A DNA stretch of 45,099 bases from Heliobacteriaceae bacterium (lineage in GTDB: Bacteria; Cyanobacteriota; Vampirovibrionia; Gastranaerophilales; Gastranaerophilaceae), in assembly GCA_031265495.1 (NCBI GenBank), contig JAISCP010000089.1, forward strand, positions 1 through 45,099, written 5' to 3'. Within the stretch, counting starts at the first letter, position 1, and each line of letters opens with the position of its first letter. Below, one piece after another: positions 7,835 to 16,459 of this stretch. Position numbers and translations under genes: made by a program. Under the pieces are notes generated by a model. It made no database searches, was not told the origin of the DNA, and saw nothing but the letters and a program-made list of their open reading frames with translations.

Positions 7835-9841
7835 ATGGCAAAAAATAAGTACGAAGAAGAAAATGACGAGAGTTTTTTTGATTTTGTAAAAGTGATACTT
7901 ACCGGCGGATTTGCAGTGCTTCTTGCCGGACTTGTTTCTTTGCAGCTTTACCTTGCTTCTCTGCCTCCGATTAATAACTTACAGGACTTCAAACCCAATA
8001 TCGTAACAAAATTCTATTCACACGATGATGAAATCATTAAAACCTTTACCGCATATACTTTCCGGCGGATTGAACTGAAAGACGTGCCGGACACCCTTAA
8101 AATGGCAATAATAGCCACCGAAGATAAAAACTTCTACCGTCATCACGGTTATGATTTGACCGGACTCGCGCGTTCAACCGTTCAGAATATTTTTGCCGGA
8201 CGGGTTGTTCAGGGAGCAAGTACAATTACCCAGCAGCTTGCCAGAGTGCTTTTCCTGTCAAACGAAAAAACTTTTACCAGAAAAATAAAAGAATTGTTCA
8301 TTGCGGCCAGAATTGAAAAAACTATTTCCAAAGACAAAATACTCGAAATGTATTTGAATAATGTTTATTTAGGCTCCGGCGCTTACGGCGCTGAAGGTGC
8401 AGCGCAGATTTATTTTAACAAACACCTGAAAGAATGCGATTTGGCGGAACTGGCGTTAATTGCCGGACTTCCGCAGGCTCCGTCGGTGTATTCGCCGTTT
8501 AATAACGTTGATTTGGCAATAAAAAGAAGAAATCAGGTACTCCAGCGCATGTACAAAATGCGTTATATCACAAAAGACGAATACGAAGCGGCCAAACAGG
8601 CAAAAGTAAAGTTAAGCGCACAGCCCAGCTTTTACACAACAAATAAAGCGCCGTACTTCTGCGATTTTGCAATGAAAGAACTTGAAAGACTGGGGTTTGA
8701 CGAAACGGAAATCATACACGGCGGCTACAAGATTGTAACGACTCTGGACTACAAAACCCAGCTGGCGGCCAACGAAGCTGTTATAAGAGAAATGAAGAAT
8801 TACGGACTGACGCGTGACAAACAGCAGGCCGCAGTATTTTCGTTCAATGCGGGCGACGGAAGAATTATCGCCTATGTCGGCGGAAAAGATTATACCCAAA
8901 GCCAGTATGACCGCGTAACTCAGGCAATTCGTCCGCCCGGTTCCGCGTTTAAACCGTTTGTTTACGCTGCCGCGCTTGAACGCGGTATAGGCCCGAATGA
9001 CGTCATTGACGATTCTCCGGTGAAAATAGGCAGCTGGGCGCCAAAAAATTACGGCAGTAAATACAGAGGAAAAATTCCGGTTTATACAGCCTTAATGATT
9101 TCCTCAAACGTATGCGCGGCCAAAATGATTCAGGTAGTCGGAATTCGTGCGGTAATCCAGACCGCAAGAGTGCTGGGCATAGACACTCCGCTGGAATATG
9201 ACTACACGATTTCTCTCGGGTCAAACGGGGTTAAGCTGTTTGAATTCACAAGGGCTTACGGGGCATTCGCAAACGGCGGCTACGTGGTTCAGCCTTTTGC
9301 AATAGAAAGAGTTGAAACTTCACGCGGAAAAGTAGTTTATGTTGCGCCGAAAGCAAGAATGTCACATCAGCTGAGCCTTCAGTCCGCAGCGGAGATGACC
9401 GCTATGTTAAAGACAGTTATCACAAGCGGAACAGGACGCGCGGCAAGTATCGGCAAACCGGCGGCAGGCAAAACCGGAACAACGGATGATTACAAAGACG
9501 CTTATTTTGTGGGTTATACTCCGAACATAGTAACCGGAGTCTGGGTCGGCAACGACGACAACACATCAAGCAATATTCAGGGCGGCACGGTTCCCGCTCT
9601 AATCTGGCGCGATGTTATGAAAGTTGCCACAGAACCTTACGGAACCGTTGAATTTAATTATCCGGCAGTGGAACTAACGCCTTATACTAAAGGTAACGAA
9701 ATTACCGAAGAAGAAGCTCAGGAGCCGGAAGCGCCGCAGGAAACAACTGCCGAAGCCGCTCCCGTTGAGAATTTGCCGGCGCCAAAACCCGCCCCTGTTC
9801 CGAGAGCGAAAGAACCGGAAAAAGCGCCCATACCGCAATGA
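7835..9841 (+). CDS. Class A penicillin-binding protein (PBP1A family)
   Basis: This bifunctional peptidoglycan synthase polymerises lipid II and cross-links stem peptides at the outer face of the inner membrane. The 668 residues are a short cytoplasmic tail, one membrane anchor (about 20-42), a GT51 glycosyltransferase domain with ATEDKNFYRHHG and QGASTITQQLARVLFL, and a transpeptidase domain with S370-A-F-K, S423-S-N and K546-T-G-T. The C-terminus (about 630-668) is a low-complexity Pro/Glu/Ala tail. The ATG follows GAAGGGAATTATA. It is co-transcribed with the RNase HIII gene 12 bases downstream. Confidence 0.95.
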   Translation: MAKNKYEEENDESFFDFVKVILTGGFAVLLAGLVSLQLYLASLPPINNLQDFKPNIVTKFYSHDDEIIKTFTAYTFRRIELKDVPDTLKMAIIATEDKNFYRHHGYDLTGLARSTVQNIFAGRVVQGASTITQQLARVLFLSNEKTFTRKIKELFIAARIEKTISKDKILEMYLNNVYLGSGAYGAEGAAQIYFNKHLKECDLAELALIAGLPQAPSVYSPFNNVDLAIKRRNQVLQRMYKMRYITKDEYEAAKQAKVKLSAQPSFYTTNKAPYFCDFAMKELERLGFDETEIIHGGYKIVTTLDYKTQLAANEAVIREMKNYGLTRDKQQAAVFSFNAGDGRIIAYVGGKDYTQSQYDRVTQAIRPPGSAFKPFVYAAALERGIGPNDVIDDSPVKIGSWAPKNYGSKYRGKIPVYTALMISSNVCAAKMIQVVGIRAVIQTARVLGIDTPLEYDYTISLGSNGVKLFEFTRAYGAFANGGYVVQPFAIERVETSRGKVVYVAPKARMSHQLSLQSAAEMTAMLKTVITSGTGRAASIGKPAAGKTGTTDDYKDAYFVGYTPNIVTGVWVGNDDNTSSNIQGGTVPALIWRDVMKVATEPYGTVEFNYPAVELTPYTKGNEITEEEAQEPEAPQETTAEAAPVENLPAPKPAPVPRAKEPEKAPIPQ

Positions 9842-9853
9842 TAAGGAGCAGTC

Positions 9854-10477
9854 ATGAAAAAACATATAGGCGTTGACGAATCCGGAAAGGGAGATTTCTT
9901 CGGGCCGCTGGTAATCGCGGGGGTTCTCGCTGACGAAAAAACAACCGAACTCTTTATAGAACTGGGCATTAAAGACAGCAAAAAAATCTCTGACAAAAAA
10001 ATTATTATTCTTGCCCAAAAAATTAAAGCAAACGCCCCGCATTCCGTTGTGGCAATTTCCAACGGCAAATACAACCAGCTTTACGCAAACATAAAAAACC
10101 TCAACAAGCTTCTTGCGTGGGGGCATGCGCGTGCAATAGAAAACATTCTGGAAAAAAACGACTGCGAATACGCGCTGTCGGACAAATTCGGCAGTGAAAA
10201 TCTGATAAAATCCGCACTAATGAAAAACGGACGCAGCATCCGTCTGGAACAAATGGTTCGCGCGGAAAGTGATACGGCAGTTGCGGCAGCGTCAATTTTA
10301 GCGCGTGCGGAGTTCGTACACAGAATGGAGCAAATGGAAAAAACTTACGGGGTTAAGTTCCCCAAAGGCTGTTCGGATTTGGTGAAAACCGCAGCAAGAG
10401 AGTTCATTGCCCGTTACGGAAGACCCCGCCTGAACGAAGTTTGCAAGACCCACTTCAAGACCTATAAAGAGGTATAG
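9854..10477 (+). CDS. rnhC: Ribonuclease HIII-like protein lacking the N-terminal domain
   Basis: It cleaves the RNA strand of RNA-DNA hybrids. GVDESGKGDFFGPLVIAG at residues 6-23 is the RNase HIII version of the active-site motif (D8, E9), with KDSKKISDKK, LLAWGHARAIENIL and the later acidic residue in VRAESDTAVAAASILARAEF. Typical RNase HIII is about 300 residues with a TBP-like substrate-binding domain in front. Here there are 207 and the ATG, preceded by an AAGGAG site 5 bases upstream, begins directly at the catalytic domain. RNase HII is the alternative label, but the motif spelling favours HIII. Confidence 0.85.
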   Translation: MKKHIGVDESGKGDFFGPLVIAGVLADEKTTELFIELGIKDSKKISDKKIIILAQKIKANAPHSVVAISNGKYNQLYANIKNLNKLLAWGHARAIENILEKNDCEYALSDKFGSENLIKSALMKNGRSIRLEQMVRAESDTAVAAASILARAEFVHRMEQMEKTYGVKFPKGCSDLVKTAAREFIARYGRPRLNEVCKTHFKTYKEV

Positions 10478-10784
10478 AGGGCTGGAGGGATTGAGGGATG
10501 GCTAAAATTAGTAAATAGTAAACAGGAAAGAGGGAACAGCAAAGGATTGCCACAGCCCACCATAACACCCCTGTCATGCTGAATTTATTTCAGCATCTGC
10601 CTTCTGTACGGGGAAGTAAAGCTTAATGAAGTTGAATGGTTTAAGGGTTTACAAAGCGAACAGGCAATGAGCCTGCCTGCATCTCGAGCGAAGCGAGGGT
10701 GAATAAATCTCGGGTAGAACCCGGCGTTTGGGGTGAGGGGGCAGTTGTTGAATGTTTATGTAAACTTGTTATTACCTTAACTTT
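10478..10784. repeat. Repeat block between rnhC and a small membrane protein gene
   Basis: It holds 'agtaaacaggaaagagggaacagcaaaggattgccacagccc' type sequence (here described by family only), a 'gtcatgctgaatttatttcagcatc' palindrome, and a partial R1 unit ending 'tttggggtgagggggca'. No gene is supported. Confidence 0.6.
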
Positions 10785-11102
10785 TTATACCTGTGTATTG
10801 CTCTGTGCTGTTTTATCCGCTTTGCCGCGTCTTGACGAGTTGACGCAGGCGTCAACAATAGCGCCCAGTCCGAGTCCGGCTGCAACAATAGCTGCCAATA
10901 CACCTGCCACAACTAATTTTGCCGCAGCGCCCTGCTTACATATCATTCCTAAAAACTCTCGTGTCTTATACGCGCGTATACCGACTACTGCCGCCCCTAC
11001 GCCCATACCAATCCATTTGCCTAAATTCGTTTTTTTGTACTGGTTGCCTTTATTTGTGTAAGCTTGCCCTGTAAACGATGTACCTGCTGCACTAACTTTC
11101 AT
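10785..11102 (-). CDS. Small glycine-rich membrane protein
   Basis: This 105-residue protein is of unknown family. Two hydrophobic glycine/alanine-rich segments are visible, about residues 30-46 (WIGMGVGAAVVGIRAY) and 60-86 (AAKLVVAGVLAAIVAAGLGL), separated by a basic stretch. The N-terminus is polar and without a cleavable signal peptide, and the C-terminus is charged. It could be a small inner-membrane or exported pore-like protein. The ATG at 11102 has a good AAGGAG site 8 bases upstream. It is preceded by the conserved pentamer-array leader, here with six TAGGA units, ending about 70 bases before the start. Confidence 0.75.
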   Translation of the reverse strand: MKVSAAGTSFTGQAYTNKGNQYKKTNLGKWIGMGVGAAVVGIRAYKTREFLGMICKQGAAAKLVVAGVLAAIVAAGLGLGAIVDACVNSSRRGKADKTAQSNTQV

Positions 11103-11172
11103 AATTTTTTCTCCTTGATTTTACCTACAATTAAATAAAACATAAAAGTCCGAAAAACTTGCTACAAGGGCC

Positions 11173-11262
11173 TCCTATCCTATCCTATCCTATCCTATCC
11201 TATAAGGCATTATCCGTTATTTTGCAACTGTTTTCAAAAAATTTTTACAATTTGTTACATTT
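11173..11262 (-). promoter_or_regulatory. Pentamer-array leader with six TAGGA units
   Basis: On the minus strand: TGTAACAAATTGTAAAAA, an A/T run, GAAAACAGTTGCAAAATAACG, GATAATGCCTTA, then six tandem TAGGA units (11173-11202). The same ordered blocks stand before the genes at 15972, 40046 and 44930, although the proteins are unrelated. Position and the GATAAT block suggest a promoter with transcription beginning at or near the array. Confidence 0.75.
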
Positions 11263-11568
11263 TGCGCTCTGTGTGGTTTTCTTAATAAATTAGGTGATTA
11301 AGCAGCAAAGCAGCGTTCCGCATCTCTTTATTTTTCCCTCTCCCTGCGGGAGAGGGGGCAAACACTTGGCGAAACCGCAGGTTGAGCTTAGTGTTTGGGG
11401 TGAGGGGGCAACAATAAAATCTAACCGCCACCTCACCTGAATTTCTAAATTCACACTACGTGTTCATCAAGAAATTCTTCCTCTCCCGTACGGAGAGGAG
11501 CAGCCTGCACCCAAAACACTGTACTCTACCCGAGACTTATTCAACCTTTCAACTATTCAACCCTATTA
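11263..11568. repeat. R1 repeat unit between leader and pilin-lectin A
   Basis: CCTCTCCCTGCGGGAGAGG, 'gttgagcttagtgtttgggg', 'ttcacactacgtgttcatcaagaaattc' and 'ctctcccgtacggagagg' make a full R1 unit, followed by 'ttcaacctttcaactattcaacc'. No gene is supported. Confidence 0.65.
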
Positions 11569-12732
11569 TCACTTCACACACCGAAGGTTGCCGTTGTTGT
11601 TCTTGTTGCCGACGGTCTGGCTGCCATCAGGAAAGGCCTGCCCCCACGCGCCGTATAGGGTCGTATCGTACTCGGTAGAAGACCAAAACCAGCCTGACAT
11701 GCCCAGCTGGGTCGCGTAAGGGACTAGCATGTTTAGTTTGTCCTGATCCGGAAGATGCAGACCCTGTTCTGCACAGGCTTTCTTCGCCCCAGCCCAATAA
11801 TTGGTTGCACACTGCGAATTGGCGCTGCCATGGGGGTCGTAGGAAATATCAGGCGAACCGTCACAGGTGTTTATCGGGCTGTATGCTACATTTGACAGTG
11901 AAAGACATACGTATATTCTCCCTATAACTATTTCCCAGCATGTGTGGAACGGGTTTGCATTTAACGTATATACATCCTTACCCAGCTTGTTTGGTTTTGA
12001 CTTCCCGTTTATATCGTATACCAAACTCAAACACGAAGTTGTTTCGGCGCCCGCTGCTCCTATGTCCAGTACCGGACAGTCAGGGTTATAGGATAGTATA
12101 GCTGTATAACCGTTTATCAGACCCAGACCCAAGGCTTTTGTTTTCCAGTTTCCTTTGTTTAAATCGCTTGAATTCTTTAAGTCTTTTGTTTCTACTGTTT
12201 CACTGCCGTCACCGTTCGTTATTGCAGGAGCAAAACAGCCGGATGGGTCACTCGGACATACTTGTGATATTTTTAGATATCTTTTTAATTCATCTACGAA
12301 TGTTTCTGTTGTAGTATAGCCGCTTAACGCTTCATTCGCATTCATTTGGCGCGTTGCTTCTTCAAGCCGCCTGTCAAATACTTCTTTTGCAGTTGAGAAT
12401 GATTTCTCCTGCCAGTTTGCTATCAAGGCAGGCATGGTTAAGGCTGCCACTATGCCGATTATGCCTAAAGTGATTAACACCTCTGCCAGTGTGAAGGCTG
12501 CCCCCCTTCGGAATTTACTCTGTAAATTCCGGTTCCCCCTCAAGGGGGGAACAAATATTCTTAGGCCCTCTACCTGCGGGAGAGGGCGCAAACACTTGGC
12601 GAAACCGCAGGTTGAGCTTAGTGTTTGGGGTGAGGGGGCGGGCAGCCTGCACCCATGACATTTGCTCCAACCAAGATTTATTCTGTTTTGCGCCCCCTCA
12701 CCTGAATTTCTAAATGCACACGCTGTGTTCAT
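11569..12732 (-). CDS. Pilin-lectin A: prepilin-like protein with DGR-variable C-type lectin-like tail
   Basis: From the ATG at 12732 the frame gives 387 residues. The first 80 or so are translated repeat sequence; the conserved protein begins at FTLAEVLITLGIIGIVAAL, the type IV prepilin N-terminus used for membrane anchoring and assembly, with A-F as probable cleavage site. A helical stalk (KEVFDRRLEEATRQM) and a Cys-containing middle follow. The C-terminal 100 residues (WAGAKKACAEQGLHLPDQDKL...SGWFWSSTEY...LRCVK) resemble DUF1566/FGE-like C-type lectin folds used as DGR targets. The last 126 bp match the template at 24270-24395. The pilin frame stays open upstream to a 15-G tract (12846-12860), so expression may depend on that tract. 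Confidence 0.85.
   Translation of the reverse strand: MNTACAFRNSGEGAQNRINLGWSKCHGCRLPAPSPQTLSSTCGFAKCLRPLPQVEGLRIFVPPLRGNRNLQSKFRRGAAFTLAEVLITLGIIGIVAALTMPALIANWQEKSFSTAKEVFDRRLEEATRQMNANEALSGYTTTETFVDELKRYLKISQVCPSDPSGCFAPAITNGDGSETVETKDLKNSSDLNKGNWKTKALGLGLINGYTAILSYNPDCPVLDIGAAGAETTSCLSLVYDINGKSKPNKLGKDVYTLNANPFHTCWEIVIGRIYVCLSLSNVAYSPINTCDGSPDISYDPHGSANSQCATNYWAGAKKACAEQGLHLPDQDKLNMLVPYATQLGMSGWFWSSTEYDTTLYGAWGQAFPDGSQTVGNKNNNGNLRCVK
11572..11697 (-). repeat. DGR variable repeat of pilin-lectin A
   Basis: This is 126 bp, exactly the length of the template repeat at 24270-24395. I count 26 differences from the template; 20 are at template adenines (changed to G, C or T) and 6 at other bases. 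The 3' flank GATAATAG also matches the template flank. Adenine-biased divergence is the DGR signature; the six others suggest an older or slightly different template. Confidence 0.85.
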
Positions 12733-12838
12733 TAAGAAATTCTTCCTCTCCCGTATGGAGAGGAAATCATAAAGTTTCTGAAGCGAGCTCGGAAGGACAG
12801 GTTTCTTATCTAAAGGCTGAAAGCCTTGCAGGAAGCAG

Positions 12839-12910
12839 CTAGAAGCCCCCCCCCCCCCCCGAAAGTGCCTCTATTACTGCATTGTAGCCATTTTTAATTG
12901 TTTTATCCAT
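12839..12910 (-). CDS. Leader peptide A with poly-G tract, frame out of phase with the pilin
   Basis: Starting at the second ATG (12910), which is 7-10 bases below the GAAGAAGG site, the leader reads MDKTIKNGYNAVIEALS, then glycines from the G tract, then F and a stop at 12839. The same 17 residues occur at 22446 and 31786. With the 15 G present here the ribosome stops 5 bases after the tract. With 14 G (or 17) the leader would read on as ...GGGGASSCFLQG... straight into pilin-lectin A, with no stop in between. Confidence 0.7.
   Translation of the reverse strand: MDKTIKNGYNAVIEALSGGGGGF
12846..12860 (-). repeat. Poly-G tract, 15 bases (locus A)
   Basis: This is a homopolymer of 15 G on the minus strand inside the leader A coding frame. 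Tracts of this length are prone to slipped-strand mispairing. Leader and pilin are out of frame by one base at this length and would be in frame at 14 or 17. Assembly of homopolymers is error-prone, so the stated length should be treated as approximate. Confidence 0.8.
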
Positions 12911-12943
12911 AACCATACCTTCTTCTTCAATTATCACAGCAGA

Positions 12944-12973
12944 ATTATACAACACTTAGGCAGATATTGTCAA
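12944..12973 (-). promoter_or_regulatory. Sigma-70-type promoter of leader A
   Basis: TTGACA (12973-12968) and TATAAT (12949-12944) are separated by 18 bases on the minus strand, 28 bases above the first leader ATG. Identical boxes with the same spacing precede leaders B and C. Confidence 0.75.
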
Positions 12974-13046
12974 ATTGTTATTATTTTATCATACGGGATA
13001 GGAATTCAGCTGTTCCCTCGTTCCTGTTTACTATTTACTAATTTAG

Positions 13047-14069
13047 CTATCCTGCCAGTTTTTCACGCACTAATGTTTCAACCTGCGATAAAACAGCAGG
13101 GTTTTCAGTAAGAAAATCTCTGGCTTTATCGCGCCCCTGACCGAGTTTTTCTTCATTAAAACTAAACCATGAACCCGCTTTTTTAACAATATCAAGGTTA
13201 ACCGCCACATCCAAAATGTTGCCGATTTTACAAATACCTTTGCCGAATATAATATCAAACTCGGCTGTTCTGAAAGGCGGCGCTACTTTATTTTTCAGCA
13301 CTCTGACTCTTACGTGGTTTCCAATGTCTTCACCGTCGCCTTTTACGCCTTCCGTGCGTCGGATGTCAAGACGGACGCTTGCGTAATACTTGAGTGCATT
13401 CCCGCCTGTTGTTGTTTCAGGGTTTCCGTACATAACCCCGATTTTCATACGCAGCTGGTTAATAAATATTACCGTTGTATTGGTTTTCCCGATAACACCC
13501 GCTAATTTTCTCAAAGCTTTGCTCATCAAACGCGCCTGCAAGCCCATTTGCTGGTCTTCCATAGAACCTTCAATTTCCGCTTTCGGAACAAGCGCCGCAA
13601 CAGAGTCCACAACAACAACGTCAACCGCGCCGGAACGTACAAGTTCTTCCGTTATATCAAGCGCCTGTTCGCCGGTGTCCGGCTGTGAAATAAGCAGGTC
13701 ATCCACTTGAACGCCCAAATTCCTTGCGTATTCAGGGTCAAGAGCATGTTCCGCATCAACAAACGCCGCTATACCGCCGCGCTTCTGGCATTCCGCAACA
13801 ATATGCTGGGCAAGAGTGGTTTTGCCCGAACTCTCAGGCCCGTAAATCTCAATAATTCTGCCGCGCGGAACTCCGCCTATGCCAAGCGCAACGTCAAGGG
13901 ACAAGGCGCCTGTCGGGATTGCCTCGACATTCACGGCAGTCTTATCGCCAAGCTTCATAATTGAACCTTTGCCAAAATCTTTTTCTATTTTATCAATAGC
14001 AAGCTTCAGGGCTTTACTTCTTTCATCGCTAATTACCGGCGTTTCAACTGTTTTCTCTTTTACTGTCAT
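13047..14069 (-). CDS. recA: Recombinase A
   Basis: RecA forms filaments on single-stranded DNA, catalyses strand exchange and triggers SOS autocleavage. The 340 residues contain Walker [10 protein letters not shown] (77-85), [17 protein letters not shown] (Walker B and L1 region), [22 protein letters not shown] (L2) and the normal C-terminal lobe. It lies 25 bases below the HTH/coiled-coil gene on the same strand and has an AAAGGAACCG site before its ATG. I see no obvious SOS box. RecA could mediate recombination among the near-identical pilin-lectin genes nearby. Confidence 0.97.
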   Translation of the reverse strand: MTVKEKTVETPVISDERSKALKLAIDKIEKDFGKGSIMKLGDKTAVNVEAIPTGALSLDVALGIGGVPRGRIIEIYGPESSGKTTLAQHIVAECQKRGGIAAFVDAEHALDPEYARNLGVQVDDLLISQPDTGEQALDITEELVRSGAVDVVVVDSVAALVPKAEIEGSMEDQQMGLQARLMSKALRKLAGVIGKTNTTVIFINQLRMKIGVMYGNPETTTGGNALKYYASVRLDIRRTEGVKGDGEDIGNHVRVRVLKNKVAPPFRTAEFDIIFGKGICKIGNILDVAVNLDIVKKAGSWFSFNEEKLGQGRDKARDFLTENPAVLSQVETLVREKLAG

Positions 14070-14094
14070 AATAACGGTTCCTTTTTGTTGTATA

Positions 14095-14565
14095 TTATTC
14101 CCATATGTATTTCTGTTTTTTCTTATAAAGTCCCAATGCTACCGGTTTATAGCAGCTCAATTCATTTTTAAGCTGATAAATATCTTTATTAAGGTTAACA
14201 ATTTTCTGCCTGAGCGACTCGTTATCCGTTTTACAGCGGATTAGCTCCACAACTACTTCATCCATGCCTTCAAGCTTTTCGTCAAGAACCTTAGATATAT
14301 TATTGTTCAGGCTGGTTTCCATCGCCTTAATCGCATTCAAAATTCCTGTCAAAGCAGACACCTTTTCCTGCGGAATCACTGCCGTTTGATTTTTTTGTAT
14401 CCGTCTTAAATTTTTCACTTCATCATAAGAAAAATACGTCTGCCCTTTATCATTTTTCTTAGGCGCAATTGACGCTTTTTTACAGAGTTCCACGATTTCT
14501 CTGTTATCAATATTTAATATTTTTCTGACCTCCTGCGGAGACAGAATTTTTTCATTTGTTGTCAT
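14095..14565 (-). CDS. MerR-like HTH protein with coiled-coil tail
   Basis: These 156 residues begin with a MerR/HTH_17-like DNA-binding segment ([26 protein letters not shown], about 9-34, then a [12 protein letters not shown] wing). An extended amphipathic helix follows (about 60-140, including [24 protein letters not shown]-like heptads) that predicts a coiled coil. It has no ligand-binding domain. It is immediately upstream of recA in an apparent rpmB-HTH-recA order on the minus strand and may be an architectural or regulatory DNA-binding protein. The specific function is unknown. Confidence 0.7.
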   Translation of the reverse strand: MTTNEKILSPQEVRKILNIDNREIVELCKKASIAPKKNDKGQTYFSYDEVKNLRRIQKNQTAVIPQEKVSALTGILNAIKAMETSLNNNISKVLDEKLEGMDEVVVELIRCKTDNESLRQKIVNLNKDIYQLKNELSCYKPVALGLYKKKQKYIWE

Positions 14566-14663
14566 TTAACTGTCCTCTGACAACATCCTAGTGTATTTAA
14601 ATAAAAAAGACAAATATTTTACAATTCCGTAACAAAACACTTACGGCAGCCGCAAAAAATTCG

Positions 14664-14855
14664 CTAAACAGCTTTTTTTACTTTACCTGCTTTTATGCAG
14701 GAAGTGCAGACGCTGATTTTTTTAACCGTACCGTTAACATCCGCTCTTACTGTTTGCAAATTCGGGGATTGGCGTTTTACTATTTGTTTATGCGAAAAAG
14801 TTAAACTTGCCGCTTTAATCGGTTTTTTACCGCATATATCACATTGTTTTCCCAT
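14664..14855 (-). CDS. rpmB: Ribosomal protein L28 (bL28), zinc-binding form
   Basis: This 63-residue large-subunit ribosomal protein has CDICGKKP at the N-terminus, the conserved SHKQIVKRQSPNLQTVRA core, and a second CxxC pair near the end (SVCTSCIKAGKV). The four cysteines (C5, C8, C50, C53) mark the zinc-binding paralogue type. The length fits the family. It is transcribed on the minus strand about 100 bases upstream of the HTH gene. Confidence 0.95.
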   Translation of the reverse strand: MGKQCDICGKKPIKAASLTFSHKQIVKRQSPNLQTVRADVNGTVKKISVCTSCIKAGKVKKAV

Positions 14856-15330
14856 GTTTTTATTCCTTTTCGAGTGTATAAGAATATATTATTATTAAAA
14901 AGAGCAGAAATCAAGAGGCAGCTAATAGTATTTAGTAAATAGGGGTTAGTAAATAGGGAACAGGAAACAGCGGAATTAAACGGTTCCCCGTTTCCTATTC
15001 CCTAATTTTAGCCATACCTCTATACCTCCAGTTTTCTATCTTTATTTCCTAATCACTTAGCCGCCTTCTCCCGCCGCGTCATTGCGAGCGACCGGCGGGA
15101 GCGCGGCAATCCAGTCAAACTTTCAACCAATTTAGCTATCCCTCCAGCCCTCTATACCCCACCCCGAAATCTGCGGCAAATGCGTTCGCTTCGCTCGCGC
15201 CTGCTGCCACAGAGATTTCGACCCTCCCTCAAGGGGAGGGTAATCTAACCTTTCAACTATTCAACCCTTCAACCGTTCAACCTTTTTTCCTATTCACTAT
15301 TTACTAAAAACTATTTACTAACCATGGCGG
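14856..15330. repeat. Intergenic repeat block
   Basis: It contains 'gtcattgcgagcgaccggcgggagcgcggcaatcc' type sequence (R3 family), 'ccccaccccgaaatctgcggc...gccacagagatttcgacc' hairpin arms followed by 'ctccctcaaggggagggtaa', and 'ttcaaccgttcaacc' runs. No gene is supported. Confidence 0.65.
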
Positions 15331-15972
15331 TTAAGCGGCCGCTTGGGTTTCAGCCGGAGCTTCCTGTGCTTGAGGAATCGGAGCTTCCTGCGCCGGTTTT
15401 CTTGTTGCAATTCCGGCAATCAGACCCGCTGCACCAAGAACACCTGCCGCAATAGCGCCGTATATAAGCGCCGCTCTGCCCTGCAATCTTTTTGCCGCTT
15501 TTTGTCCCATTGAAAATCCTTCTTGACTAAGTTTTTCAGCGTCATGAACAAATTTTCCGGCTTTGCTGTCGTATGCTTCTTTAAAAAATTCCTTTGCTCC
15601 TTCTTTAAAGGATTGCTTACTAGATTCCATGTACTCTTTTACCTCAGCTTTTATAGCATCCAAATCCATTCCTTTGAACTCTTCTTCAAAATTTATGCTG
15701 TATTTTTCGCAAATAGCCTTAACTTCATCCAATGTTTTTGCTTTTTGAATTTTTTTAGAACTTTTAAGTTCTTTTTTGAATTCCTTTTCTGCATCCTCGC
15801 CAAAAGATTCGATCAAATTTTTACCATATTCTTTTGCAAAGCTGTCGCTTGGGCCGCCGTCTTTCAGCCATGGTTTTGAATAGTACCCGCCAAGTCCGCC
15901 TGCTGTTAATCCTGTTACTACCCCGGCCGCGGTATACGGAACCGTATTATCTACATTATTCACACTTGTCAT
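15331..15972 (-). CDS. Helical protein with C-terminal membrane segment and Pro/Ala tail
   Basis: The family is unknown. I start it at the second ATG (15972, 213 residues), because the AAAGGGAA site is 8 bases from it but only 2 from the first ATG at 15978. Visible parts are a glycine-rich hydrophobic patch near residues 16-30 (AAGVVTGLTAGGLGG), a long charged helical region (about 40-165) with many Lys and Glu and repeated FKEGAKEFFKEAYD-like heptads, a membrane segment (about 170-190, IYGAIAAGVLGAAGLIAGIA), and a Pro/Ala/Glu tail. It follows the pentamer leader variant with TAGCA units. Confidence 0.75.
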   Translation of the reverse strand: MTSVNNVDNTVPYTAAGVVTGLTAGGLGGYYSKPWLKDGGPSDSFAKEYGKNLIESFGEDAEKEFKKELKSSKKIQKAKTLDEVKAICEKYSINFEEEFKGMDLDAIKAEVKEYMESSKQSFKEGAKEFFKEAYDSKAGKFVHDAEKLSQEGFSMGQKAAKRLQGRAALIYGAIAAGVLGAAGLIAGIATRKPAQEAPIPQAQEAPAETQAAA

Positions 15973-15978
15973 AGTCAT

Positions 15979-16459
15979 TTCCCTTTCATTTTTACACGTA
16001 ACGTACTACTACTTACATGAAAACATGAAGGGCCGCAAAAGTTGCTACAAGGGTATGCTATGCTATGCTATGCTATGCTATAAGGCATTATCGCTTATTT
16101 TGCAAGTGTTTTAAAATTATTTTTACAATTCGTTACAATTTAGTAAATAGTAAATAGGAATGATTAGGTGAATAGGAAATTAAGAGGTATAGCTAAGTGT
16201 TTGCACCCTCTCCCGCAGGGCGAGGGTACAAGAGCAAAAGCCTTCACGCGCTGCAATGACGTTATCAGTAAAACCCTCATTTAGAAACTATGGGTTAGAG
16301 ACTGAAAACTAGTATTTTCAACCCTATTCACTATTTACTAAACACTATTTACTAATAAACATGTTCTTAATCAATCTACATAATTTCACGTAAAACCGCA
16401 ATTTTCTTCTGAAAAAATACTTTATTTATATAATAAGTGTAGTTTAGTGTGGTAGTTCA
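15979..16459. repeat. Pentamer leader plus repeats between divergent genes
   Basis: The left part (15979-16140) is the 5' region of the 213-residue protein gene. The right part holds a truncated R1 hairpin near 16205, 'ggttagagactgaaaactagtattttcaacc' and 'tagtaaatag' runs, then an AT-rich stretch that should contain the HD-GYP promoter. No other gene is seen. Confidence 0.6.
16056..16140 (-). promoter_or_regulatory. Pentamer-array leader, TAGCA variant, five units
   Basis: On the minus strand: TTGTAACGAATTGTAAAAAT, TTTTAAAACACTTGCAAAAT, AAGCGATAATGCCTTA, then five TAGCA units (16056-16080). The flanking blocks are nearly identical to the other leaders while every array unit carries the same G-to-C change. 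This indicates concerted evolution of the array, and that the array matters for length or structure more than for the GGA core. Confidence 0.75.

Noticed and set aside
11173-11202. Pentamer array as a CRISPR or telomere-like repeat
   Set aside because: Units are 5 bp without spacers and occur only at fixed promoter-proximal positions.
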